From contig NC_052102.1 of NCBI RefSeq assembly GCF_012273895.1, forward strand, positions 8,232,358 to 8,296,357: a stretch of DNA of 64,000 nucleotides, written 5' to 3'. Of the stretch, positions 12,843-22,070 are shown in pieces. Source of the DNA: Zerene cesonia. Taxonomy: Eukaryota; Arthropoda; Insecta; Lepidoptera; Pieridae. Under the pieces are notes generated by a model. The model made no database searches, was not told the origin of the DNA, and saw nothing but the letters and a program-made list of their open reading frames with translations. Each line of letters opens with the position of its first letter. The stretch's first letter is position 1. The position numbers and the translations under genes were made by a program.

Positions 12843-13842
12843 NNNNNNNNNNNNNNNNNNNNNNNNNNNNNNNNNNNNNNNNNNNNNNNNNNNNNNNNNN
12901 NNNNNNNNNNNNNNNNNNNNNNNNNNNNNNNNNNNNNNNNNNNNNNNNNNNNNNNNNNNNNNNNNNNNNNNNNNNNNNNNNNNNNNNNNNNNNNNNNNNN
13001 NNNNNNNNNNNNNNNNNNNNNNNNNNNNNNNNNNNNNNNNNNNNNNNNNNNNNNNNNNNNNNNNNNNNNNNNNNNNNNNNNNNNNNNNNNNNNNNNNNNN
13101 NNNNNNNNNNNNNNNNNNNNNNNNNNNNNNNNNNNNNNNNNNNNNNNNNNNNNNNNNNNNNNNNNNNNNNNNNNNNNNNNNNNNNNNNNNNNNNNNNNNN
13201 NNNNNNNNNNNNNNNNNNNNNNNNNNNNNNNNNNNNNNNNNNNNNNNNNNNNNNNNNNNNNNNNNNNNNNNNNNNNNNNNNNNNNNNNNNNNNNNNNNNN
13301 NNNNNNNNNNNNNNNNNNNNNNNNNNNNNNNNNNNNNNNNNNNNNNNNNNNNNNNNNNNNNNNNNNNNNNNNNNNNNNNNNNNNNNNNNNNNNNNNNNNN
13401 NNNNNNNNNNNNNNNNNNNNNNNNNNNNNNNNNNNNNNNNNNNNNNNNNNNNNNNNNNNNNNNNNNNNNNNNNNNNNNNNNNNNNNNNNNNNNNNNNNNN
13501 NNNNNNNNNNNNNNNNNNNNNNNNNNNNNNNNNNNNNNNNNNNNNNNNNNNNNNNNNNNNNNNNNNNNNNNNNNNNNNNNNNNNNNNNNNNNNNNNNNNN
13601 NNNNNNNNNNNNNNNNNNNNNNNNNNNNNNNNNNNNNNNNNNNNNNNNNNNNNNNNNNNNNNNNNNNNNNNNNNNNNNNNNNNNNNNNNNNNNNNNNNNN
13701 NNNNNNNNNNNNNNNNNNNNNNNNNNNNNNNNNNNNNNNNNNNNNNNNNNNNNNNNNNNNNNNNNNNNNNNNNNNNNNNNNNNNNNNNNNNNNNNNNNNN
13801 NNNNNNNNNNNNNNNNNNNNNNNNNNNNNNNNNNNNNNNNNN
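12843..13842. other. Assembly gap, 1000 N
   Basis: There are exactly 1000 unknown bases, probably a placeholder of fixed size. A retrotransposon tail runs into its left edge, so the missing sequence probably includes the rest of that element. Confidence 0.98.
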
Positions 13843-13929
13843 ATAAGAGGTAGCATCAGTGTAAAATTTCTATCACTGATGGTTATTGTGTGATCATTAT
13901 TTTGTGTGGGTTGTTTGGGATAATGGAAC

Positions 13930-13965
13930 AAAACAGCATATTACAATTTTAACGCGTCGTTTATT
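13930..13965 (-). terminator. SoxN poly(A) signal and cleavage region
   Basis: AATAAA lies on the minus strand at 13960-13965. A T/G-rich stretch (sense TGCTGTTTTGTT) follows about 20-35 nt further downstream, as expected for a downstream cleavage element. Cleavage is therefore predicted near 13940-13950. Confidence 0.55.
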
Positions 13966-14597
13966 GATAACTTCATCTTCTTTTCAATATACTTTTGTGT
14001 CCACTGACTATATAACACTCACTGTACATTTTCGTATTACAATATTTTAGTCTTTCGAGGCTCTATAACTTTCGATTCGATATAACAAATACTTTGTACA
14101 ATACACGACGGGTCCGAGTGTTCGCCGTGGCACGTCTTAATACTATCTACCTACGATTTATCCACTAACTCCAACTTCTCTAGCTTTAACACTATATTTA
14201 CAATTTGATCAAAATTTTTTTGGTATTCAAATAATCTCTTTCACTACATCGTCTCTCATGCAAATATCACTCCGCAGCCTTCCGTCCGCACGACACAACT
14301 TAGAATATTTTAACTTAAACCATGAAAAAATACAATAATCGTAATATAATACAAGATTAATCAACAACATTAAATTGAACGTTTGGCCGACGGCGGACCG
14401 ATATCTAAAGTCAACAGTTCGCGCAACACTAACAGGAGCCGTTCCCGGCTACATATAAAACAAATAAATTGACATACCTAGAAGTATGTACGGCTGGGTT
14501 TAACGATCACTGTCCTAACGCGATTGATAAGTCACTGAGGGCGTGCGACGCGCGCTCATAGCGGCGGGATGTCGATGTCGCACGCGAAGGGTGATTC
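13940..14597 (-). other. SoxN: SoxN 3' UTR
   Basis: The stretch between the SoxN stop codon and the first good poly(A) signal is AT-rich and has no coding potential. It is about 650 nt long. The only AATAAA on the sense strand here is at 13960-13965. A sense-strand TGTAAATA at 14195-14202 matches the Pumilio consensus. The 13 codons after the stop are open until TGA at 14556-14558, which is short enough to be chance. Confidence 0.6.
14195..14202 (-). promoter_or_regulatory. Pumilio-type site (TGTAAATA) in the SoxN 3' UTR
   Basis: The sense-strand sequence matches UGUANAUA, the consensus bound by PUF proteins, and lies about 400 nt after the stop codon. One 8-mer match in about 650 nt of AT-rich sequence can easily be chance. 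Confidence 0.3.
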
Positions 14598-15710
14598 TCA
14601 GATGAGCGGCATGGCGCGCTCGCCCGCCGCCGCGTACCGCTGTTCGTCGGGCACGTGGTACATGTTGATGATGTGGCTGAGGTCCTGCTGCCCGTACTCG
14701 CGCTTCATTGCCAGCTGCTCGTGCGGGTGCGCCTGCGGGACGTGCCCGTATTCACGCTTCAGCTGTGCCGTCGGCTCGTGACTCACGAATTCTCTTTTGA
14801 GTCCCGGCGGCCCGGGAGACACGGGCTCCGATTTAGCTGATGATCCGCTCGGTGAATGAGAGGCGCAAGATGCCGGCAGCGCGTAGCCGCCCGGTGAGCC
14901 GGGCCCCAGCCCGTAAGCGGAGGGCGAGGGCGGTTGAGGGAGGTACGGTGATCCTTGGCCACCTCCGTAGTAGCCGCCACCGTACCCGCCTTGTTGCATC
15001 TGCGACACGTCGTAACGGGGATATCCATATGCCTGTTGTTGGTATGCACTAGGATCGTGCATCATGTATCCATTGGGCATGTAACCATTTGGAGTCATTT
15101 GATAAACATCGCGCGGTTGTTGCGCCGTCGGGGCGGCCGTTCTTTGCGCGTCACTGGCACCCAATAACGCTCCACCTCCTAACGGATATTTTTCTTGTTT
15201 TTTGGCGAGTGTCTTCGTTTTTCGCCTAGGTCTATATTTATAATCGGGATGTTCCTTCATGTGAACGGCTCGCAATCTCTTAGCTTCGTCGATGAACGGT
15301 CGCTTCTCAGATTCAGATAAATCTTTCCACTGTGCACCTAAGCGTTTTGATATTTCCGAATTGTGCATTTTGGGATTGTCGGAAGCCATTTTTCTGCGTT
15401 GCCCGCGCGACCACACCATGAACGCGTTCATCGGTCGTTTGACACGTTCTGCGTTAGAGTTCTTACTGGTGGTGTTGTTGTTGTTATTTGGCGGTTGATG
15501 GTGTTGTTGTTGGGGCTGCGCGTGGTGCTGAGGCAGCGGCTGGTGCTGGTGGTGTTGCAGCGGCTGGTGCTGGCTGAGGGGCTGCTGCTGCGGCAGCGCC
15601 ATCATGCCCCCGAGCGCGCCCAGCGAGCCGTAGCCGTGCTGGAGCGCGTGATGCGGCGGCACCGTGGCATGCAGGCTGCCGCCTTTGAGATCCGTCTCCA
15701 TCGTCAACAT
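14598..15710 (-). CDS. SoxN: SoxNeuro-like SoxB1 HMG-box transcription factor, single exon, 370 aa
   Basis: This nuclear DNA-binding factor belongs to the SoxB1 group, which in insects specifies neuroectoderm and neural progenitors and binds ACAAT/ACAAAG-type sites. Residues about 39-79 are Gln/His/Pro-rich and end in an Asn run. The HMG box spans about 89-163, with the Sox signature RPMNAFMVW at 92-100 including the DNA-wedging Phe97-Met98. The group-B extension (KTKTLAKK then KYPLGGG) follows to about 180. The C-terminal half is rich in Tyr, Gly, Pro and Ser and holds three LKRE/MKRE repeats near 305, 318 and 336. The box residues SDNPKMHN and AQWKDLSE favour SoxNeuro over Dichaete or Sox21 paralogues; this is from memory of the families. 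The start is the first ATG after an in-frame TGA at 15783-15785 and has G at -3. A second ATG at codon 4 has a stronger context (A at -3, G at +4). The open frame can extend to a GTG at 15761, which is not expected to be used. The gene is uninterrupted, as expected for SoxB genes that lack introns in the coding region. Sox identity is very secure; the paralogue assignment is fairly secure. Confidence 0.93.
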   Translation of the reverse strand: MLTMETDLKGGSLHATVPPHHALQHGYGSLGALGGMMALPQQQPLSQHQPLQHHQHQPLPQHHAQPQQQHHQPPNNNNNTTSKNSNAERVKRPMNAFMVWSRGQRRKMASDNPKMHNSEISKRLGAQWKDLSESEKRPFIDEAKRLRAVHMKEHPDYKYRPRRKTKTLAKKQEKYPLGGGALLGASDAQRTAAPTAQQPRDVYQMTPNGYMPNGYMMHDPSAYQQQAYGYPRYDVSQMQQGGYGGGYYGGGQGSPYLPQPPSPSAYGLGPGSPGGYALPASCASHSPSGSSAKSEPVSPGPPGLKREFVSHEPTAQLKREYGHVPQAHPHEQLAMKREYGQQDLSHIINMYHVPDEQRYAAAGERAMPLI

Positions 15711-16000
15711 GTCGTCTTCCTGCGGCGCGTACAGCTTGCCGATCCTTCGTTCACGGTACACAACAAGAGAACTGTCGGTCGCTCACATGGACTCGCGGCG
15801 GTGCGCGTCAGGGTACGTCTCGCGATACCGTACGGCGCGAAGGCTACGTGCGTTGTGAGGTGGTCGACGTCCGGGCGGCGGTGACTGCGGTGTCCCCCCC
15901 CGCCCCTGCCCCGGGGCCCGCCCGTGCGGCCGGGCGCGCCAATGGCGGCGCGGCACTGGCCCCGCCCCGCCCGCGCGCTCCCACCCGCCGCGCCCTGCAT
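15704..16000 (-). other. Possible 98-codon upstream ORF overlapping the SoxN start
   Basis: An ATG at 16000 opens a frame that stays open to a TGA at 15704-15706, just inside the SoxN coding region (SoxN ATG at 15708-15710). The predicted product is Arg/Gly/Ala-rich and resembles no family I know, so the peptide itself is probably not functional. Its importance, if it is transcribed, would be as a translational brake on SoxN. This depends on a transcription start upstream of 16000, which is not shown. High GC content also makes open frames common here, so chance is a real alternative. Confidence 0.3.
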
Positions 16001-16060
16001 TTTTAATCGCGTGGCGAGCGAGGCGATCGTACGGCTCGTCCGCACCGCCTCATGCAAATC
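15711..16060 (-). promoter_or_regulatory. SoxN: SoxN 5' leader and proximal promoter, CpG- and GC-rich
   Basis: This is the GC-richest non-coding stretch of the window and abuts the SoxN start. It contains GC-box matches (GGGGCGGGG on the sense strand near 15960-15970), a CCAAT box at 15939-15943 and the 8-mer ATGGCGGC at 15942-15949. A weak TATA-like ATTAAAAA sits at about 15999-16006. The transcription start cannot be placed from sequence alone. If the TATA-like element is used, the start would lie near 15970 and the leader would be about 260 nt. The leader would then contain a start-stop ATGTGA and a G-rich tract, described separately. Confidence 0.6.
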
Positions 16061-16065
16061 ACAAT
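16052..16065 (+). promoter_or_regulatory. POU octamer with adjacent Sox core upstream of SoxN
   Basis: ATGCAAAT (16052-16059) is followed one base later by ACAAT (16061-16065). The site lies about 340 bp upstream of the SoxN start codon. POU and SoxB proteins cooperate on composite sites in many animals, but the POU half here is inverted relative to the classical vertebrate arrangement. The octamer occurs at least five more times in the window, about the number expected by chance, so only its position next to the promoter is informative. Confidence 0.4.
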
Positions 16066-16129
16066 TTCTGTTTGCCGACGGTGTTTGATCCTTCTCGACC
16101 TCAGTTTTATGATGTAAACAATATGTTAT

Positions 16130-16734
16130 CTTTTTCTTTATTGAATGTATGTGATTTGAAATTTAAATTTCTAAGTCGAGCTCTTTTTACATTACTGATG
16201 TTTTCAGATGTTAAAACCTGATATGATATAAGCAAATACTTATGAAAACAAATACTTATTTTATATATTATATATATTATATATAATCTGCTTATTGCAT
16301 GATTAAAGTACGTAATAGTTATTCAGTAACAATATTACAGTTTACACAGTTGTAACGGCTAAGGTCAAGGCTCTGAACACCAAAGTGATAAGAATGAAAC
16401 GACTGTATTGTTTTGGAGAATCATTGATGATCACTTACAATAAACTTCTTTGTTAGAATCTGACAATAGCTACTACTACTCAATTCAGACACTCGTTCAA
16501 TTGTTGCATAATGTATGTAAACAATCAATAATTTGAAATCGTTTATTTTCGCAAGACAAAGCATTGACCTCTTAGAAATTTACTTTAATTGTTTTTGCTA
16601 ACGAAAAAATTTTCTTTCATTTGAATTTTCTTTGTGATTTATTGGGGATTTATGATTCATTATCTCAATAGATATTAATGTTTAGACTGTGAAGTTTATT
16701 AACTTATTGGTAGTCTAAAAAACAAACCAAACAA
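16130..16734. other. AT-rich upstream flank of SoxN
   Basis: I see no gene. The sequence is AT-rich with a long alternating TA/AT stretch near 16260-16285. Any distal promoter elements of SoxN in here are not recognisable from sequence. Confidence 0.45.
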
Positions 16735-16812
16735 TAATATAATGTAATGTAATTGTCATGTATTTAATGTGTTCTTTTAATAAAATTTTAATCTATCTAT
16801 CTATCTATCTAC
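16735..16812 (+). mobile_element. Retrotransposon 3' tail with (ATCT)n
   Basis: An AATAAA-containing stretch (TTTTAATAAAATTTTAATC) runs into (TATC)n at about 16791-16812. The shape matches the tail at 12711, in the opposite orientation. The upstream body is too short or too decayed to classify. Confidence 0.5.
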
Positions 16813-17143
16813 CAATCTATAATTAAATTTATGGATATTTCTAAAGATATATGAAATTCCATCTCAAATATAATATATAGATAAAATTCTTACACATCCA
16901 TTACGTTTTATAATTATATGTTTTATACACTAAGGTTAACAAATCTAAATTCCAAACAAGTTACAATTTTTAGTTTGTCATTACTATATAGAAATAGTTT
17001 CACAAAAAACAGCTTTACCATTTTTTTTATTTTAATCATGTTTTAAGGTACCTACACTTTTTATGATGTGTTGCTATGCTGTATCTACCAAAATTTATTT
17101 TTATATAATGTACATTTAGGTATCTGCAATTCTCTTTGATAAG

Positions 17144-17300
17144 CCTCGCGTTCCGATCCGGCTTTGCCCGTGGTATATACATAACATTATTATTACAGTA
17201 CATGATAACACATAGGATGCAATATCGGTCCAGTTGTTCCTGAGATTAGCGCCTTCAAACAAACAAACCAATAAACTAACTTCACGTTATATGTATAAAA
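17144..17300 (-). mobile_element. Degenerate repeat, probably Helitron-like
   Basis: The left edge has CCGATCCGGCTTTGCCCGTGG. The interior has TCCAGTTGTTCCTGAGATTAGCG and CAAACAAACAAACC, blocks repeatedly seen in lepidopteran dispersed repeats. The right boundary is approximate. Confidence 0.5.
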
Positions 17301-18815
17301 AACTCATAAATGTCCCGACAATATTTACCATTTGATTTAATAAATAATGAAAAAATTAGAAGCCGGGTATTTATATTAAGATTTTTTGCAAACAAATAAA
17401 TAAATGTACTTTTTTATTGAAGATATAATTAAACGTGACGAAATTAAAAAAAGAACTTATAATGTATAGGTAATTTATATCACCCAGCTCTCTATTTATT
17501 AAAATTTAATAGATATTATGTAACCACAACATAGGTAATAAAATTATAGTCTACACAATAATTCTATCTCAAATGTACCTACCTACATTTAACTTCAGAA
17601 GTCAATTGACATAAATTATAGAACAAATATTTGTCTACATAATTTTCATTATCTCAGCGTTGTAGGTATGTAAATAACGGTACATAACAAATACACGCTA
17701 TTACAAACAAAAGAGACGGGTTACTCAGGTACTTTTCTGAGAATCTTTAATTTCTCTAGAGTTGCCAACTCCGAGAAGGACCCATTGTTTCAAGCAATTC
17801 CCGTAACTGATATCTGTATTTAGGATAATGTTTTTAAATGGGCAAATATTGCTGCTTCATTTGTAAATTAACCGGCGGTTTTAATACTTTCACTGTTATT
17901 ACTGTTATAAAACATGTGTTAGCTTAATTTAATCGATTTATTGCAGGGAATTAGAGGAAGAAGGATAAAACATTTTATTTATGGGTTTATGGTATAGATA
18001 TCTGCTGGAAATTTGAATATTGGTATAATTTAACTGCATGTTTGCGAATAGGCGGATGGATGATTGGATGTTTGCGAATAAAACAACAATTTTATTTGGA
18101 ACATGAGAAAACATTCGATCATGTCAAGTTTATTATATTTATATAAGAAATATTACAATTTACATTTTCAAAACAAAATGCTATAAGTGTTATAATCAAA
18201 TCGAATAAAATATTCCAAGAATATTTCATCAAACAAATCATGAGAAGTTACATAGTTTTTTATTATTGCAATTAGTTGGAGAGTATCTACACACTTTGAG
18301 TATGTAAGTAAAGAAAGGGAGTTACTTTTGTAATGTTTTTGGAGTAGGTACAAATGTCTTTTGATTGTACATGGTAAAGTTTACTAGTATATACATGTCA
18401 AACATTGCGATATGCAGATTTTTTTTTAACAGTAGGTATAATCAAAAAACGTAAATATTTAGTAATATGATTTATTATTAGATTTACAGGATAATAATTT
18501 ATAACGTAAACATGAATGGTAATTGGTAATAATGAAATGTAAACATGGATTAACACAATTGAATGAATAACCTTTGTTCAGTTAAAGATGCATTGTGATC
18601 GTAGTAAGAAAATGAAACACATTAATGGCTGCTTTAATATCTGTATCGAGAAAAAAAAGTTCAATTGCCCTAACATAAAAATTCAGTTAGGTATCACATT
18701 ATTCTACAAAAGCGCTCATTCACACTCGACGGTAATTTAAGTGCAGTAAAAATATCGACTGTTGGGTGCAAAAAATAAAATTTCACACCTCCGAACAACT
18801 GAAAACCACTAGTGA
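17301..18815. other. AT-rich non-coding stretch
   Basis: There is no recognisable gene or element. The minus-strand open frame at 18168-18353 is AT-rich with no domain. Confidence 0.5.
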
Positions 18816-19040
18816 CAACGCATCGCGAGTCATTCAATAATTGCTGGTGTTAAATAAAAAGCGAGCATCAAACACTCTAGGCGTCCTAATTGGTGCCAGG
18901 TGTCACTAATGACAACCGCGAGTGGCGCAAGTGTCGCTGCAAATTAATAATTATCACGCCTGGCAACACTGAGGTGACGCGACGCCGCAATATGGCCGCC
19001 GTGCATTGTTGGCAGGAATCGTTGGTTTAATTTCCCAATT
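18816..19040. promoter_or_regulatory. Candidate enhancer, GC-rich island with E-box and Sox motifs
   Basis: GC content is elevated relative to the flanks. The block includes CAGGTG (E-box) near 18898, an ATGGCCGCC block near 18994 and an exact CATTGTT Sox site near 19005. It lies about 3 kb upstream of SoxN. Composition and motifs are compatible with an enhancer but do not prove it. Confidence 0.3.
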
Positions 19041-21559
19041 ATCAATTTGTCGTAATGACTAATTTTAAGTTTTAATTGCAATTTTATTTCAGGTCTTCAT
19101 TACCGGCGTGTTTTATGATTAAAAGGTACATCTTCTTGCTGAGGTCATTTTATTTTTACTGTTAATTTGCTATTGCGTCAAAATGAGTTTTAAATGGGAT
19201 ACATGTTTTTTTTATTATGTAATTCTTCAAATTACAGATAAGTATGTAGTATATTATTAATATTACACATACAAGAAGAAAAAACACTATCTTGGTTTAT
19301 ACACAGTCGTATTACGTGAAGAAGCAAATCAGAGTATTACAGAAGAAAATCACTCGCTATGCTAATGAAAGCCTAATATTAGGCTGGACAGGGGAGCAGT
19401 GGACACAAACAAGACCGCATACGTAAGTGCTATCTTGGCTCCTTGTGAGGGTGGTGCCTCCCTCTTTCTACAGACTAGCCGCCTCATAGATCTAACAAAA
19501 ACTTAAAATTATACAAAATGTCTAAATAATTCACATTATGAATAATACATAGAAATGTATTATTTTTTTAAATATGTTTAAGTGAAGCATGATTTTTGCA
19601 TATTTTTTAAATTGCGTCTGAATTAAAAGCACCTAAGTAGGTGCAATTAAAGTCAATATAAATGCGTTAAATAAAACGATGAATGATACACAATACATAT
19701 CAAAAGCTTTAATGAATTACGTCTCCTTTAGTAAATTCGTTATCATGATAAATTCGTAGATAAAGAAATTGGGTTGTCCTTTTTCATACAAAACTACTGA
19801 ATAAAATAAGTGACTGCGTCTCTACGAAATAGCTTTTCGTACAAGAGCTTCAACCTTTTCGACTTATTTTCTAAAAGAAACATAAAAGACATTCATTTAA
19901 TTTAGATTAGAATATATTAACAAAAATTAAAGAATATTCATTTAATATACAAAATGTTTTGATAGAAAATAACATTTTTATTTAACGTTCTGAATCCATT
20001 TGCTTGATTGAATATGCGCTCGCTTTCACAATTTACATCCTTTTTACAACCGTCAAAATTACTTAAAAACATTTAGTATTATAGCTGTATATTTCAACAA
20101 GAATTATACTTTTATAGCACAGTAACAACTTTATGAAATTAGAAAAAAACTGTATCGTTTAGGTGCTATTAAAATAAATTAGGCAAAGCAGCGTAATAGC
20201 GGCATTTTATAGCTTAAAAAGAGATGTTATTTATGCGTTAAATGTTAAAATGATTTCATATTTATCAAACATTTAGTAGAATTTGTGACGCGTACCATTT
20301 GAATAGCTCAGTACGTACATTATCTACGTCGGAGGGTCGGCTCGAGGTTGGAGGCGGGAGGGTCCTTCCGGCCACTGTCTCCGACTCATCAGGCCTATCT
20401 TGGAGACGAGCTATCCGCAAATTAAATGGTGACATGCATTGAATTGTACCGTGTGCTCCTAGCTTAATAAATACATACAATCCTTTGTTAATGTTGATCC
20501 TTATTGTAAATGGCTCTGTTTTGAAATGGTTTGTTTAGCTATGTTTGAGAAGATCCTGCAAATGCAACTTGAAGTAAGTAATTTACATGAAATAAAAATT
20601 ATTAATAATAATTTCAATATATGATTTTATACCAATATACACATTTCTTGTTTCCGCATCTATACGTAAAATGGTTTGATAAAATAGATTAACCAACGAC
20701 TTATTAAATTTACCTATTAATATTGAGATAATTATACGATTTTTTTGCACAGATTAAAAAATATTAAGCTAGGTACGTACCTACCTGTGCTCTTTTACAT
20801 AGAATTTTGTTCTTATAAGATTTTCTTTGCTTTTACGGCTAAGAAACCTATCTGTTCTCTTATTTTTAATTCTTTTATATTAATTTATAAATAGCGTTTT
20901 ATTGATTAGTATAACTATAAAAACTCAGATAAAAACGTAATATAATAAAATGTCTTTAATGTTTTCTAGTTATTAGTTTCAATATTTCATTTATGTAAGA
21001 TTAAAGCATCGTTTCTAACCAATATATTCACAATCAGGATTAATTTACCTTCAACGTAAGTCGACAGATTTAAGGTCACATCAGTCAACGATTACGTACA
21101 TGGACTTTTAAATAAAGTAATTATATTTTTAACATTATTGTAACGTAGAATAATTATATGCGTTATTTACATTCTGGTGTGTAAAGGTCACATCTATTTC
21201 TTGTGAGGCTTTAATTAATACATTATGAAACTATATAACCTATTGTACAAGATAAATATGTTACTAGATTCGAGTTTTGCTTGTCATCAAAGTTTGGTTT
21301 TTTGTATTCAACAATAAATTTATGGACTAAGTTTATAGGTATTGTATAGATAGATATTGTTCAGTATGTAAATAGAAAATAGCAAAACCGGGTTGAAACA
21401 AATAAATATATCGATAAATCCTGATAGATTTCTAATTGGAAATTATTAACATTTTCAATACACATAACGGAAGCTAGTAATCGTTTATATATAAAGCAAA
21501 ACATACAAAGCACGTTAAAACGTGAATCACTCGCAATGTTTAGTCCACTTCGTTGTCTC
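19041..21559. other. AT-rich non-coding stretch
   Basis: I see no gene. There is a 16-bp perfect palindrome (AGCCTAATATTAGGCT, 19370-19385). A mildly GC-rich patch at 20315-20415 is crossed by an unrecognised 71-codon frame. Confidence 0.5.
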
Positions 21560-22070
21560 TACACATGTCCTCTGCGTACAATCAGCTGACCGAGCGACGT
21601 CTTCAGATCGCTTTCCATCCGTCACAGCACGCTGCGCGCGCATTGCACAACGACAAAAACCACAAAACTATCAAAATTTCCACATGGAAAACACGTTTTC
21701 CGCGACTAAGCGTGCGAGCGTCGCGATCCCAATGCCCAGACTAAACGCGGGCCATGAAAAAGCACCGCCACAACGCCAACCGACAATGGAAAGCGGTAAA
21801 GAATCATAATAATAACAATGACAACAATGTGAGATGCTATAATAAAGAGCTGCGGCATTGTGCTAGGCTCGGTTCATTCGAAGGGTCGCGGGAGATCGAT
21901 ACTCGGCGGATTGTCTGTGGATTCCGTGCGTGAGCCTTTGTCGGCCTAGCCAGCGGCCGCGGCGCCCTGATCGCCCATTCATCGCCGCGTCTGCTAATCA
22001 GCTCCATTCGAATACACCAGTATTCATATCGCACGATACTGATTGTTGGCGTCTATCATGATCGCTTATA
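21560..22070. promoter_or_regulatory. GC- and CpG-rich double island, candidate regulatory region
   Basis: Two GC-rich blocks (about 21580-21780 and 21860-22010) are separated by AT-rich DNA. Short overlapping frames occur on both strands, as expected when GC rises and stops thin out. None resembles a protein family. Confidence 0.28.

Noticed and set aside
12735..13931. 398-codon minus-strand open frame
   Set aside because: Nearly all of it is the 1000-N gap; only short real ends remain, one in a retrotransposon tail.
14569..15167. Several 61-88 codon frames within SoxN
   Set aside because: They overlap the SoxN reading frame on the same or opposite strand and are composition shadows.
15711..15761. 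17-codon N-terminal extension of SoxN from a GTG
   Set aside because: GTG is not a normal eukaryotic start, and an ATG with a purine at -3 follows at 15710.
15363..15884. 173-codon plus-strand frame antisense to SoxN
   Set aside because: It lies opposite the SoxN N-terminus and HMG box; GC-rich coding DNA leaves few stops in other frames, and the peptide shows no domain.
16261..16285. Alternating TA-rich tract as a promoter
   Set aside because: Simple low-complexity AT sequence; no initiator or start evidence.
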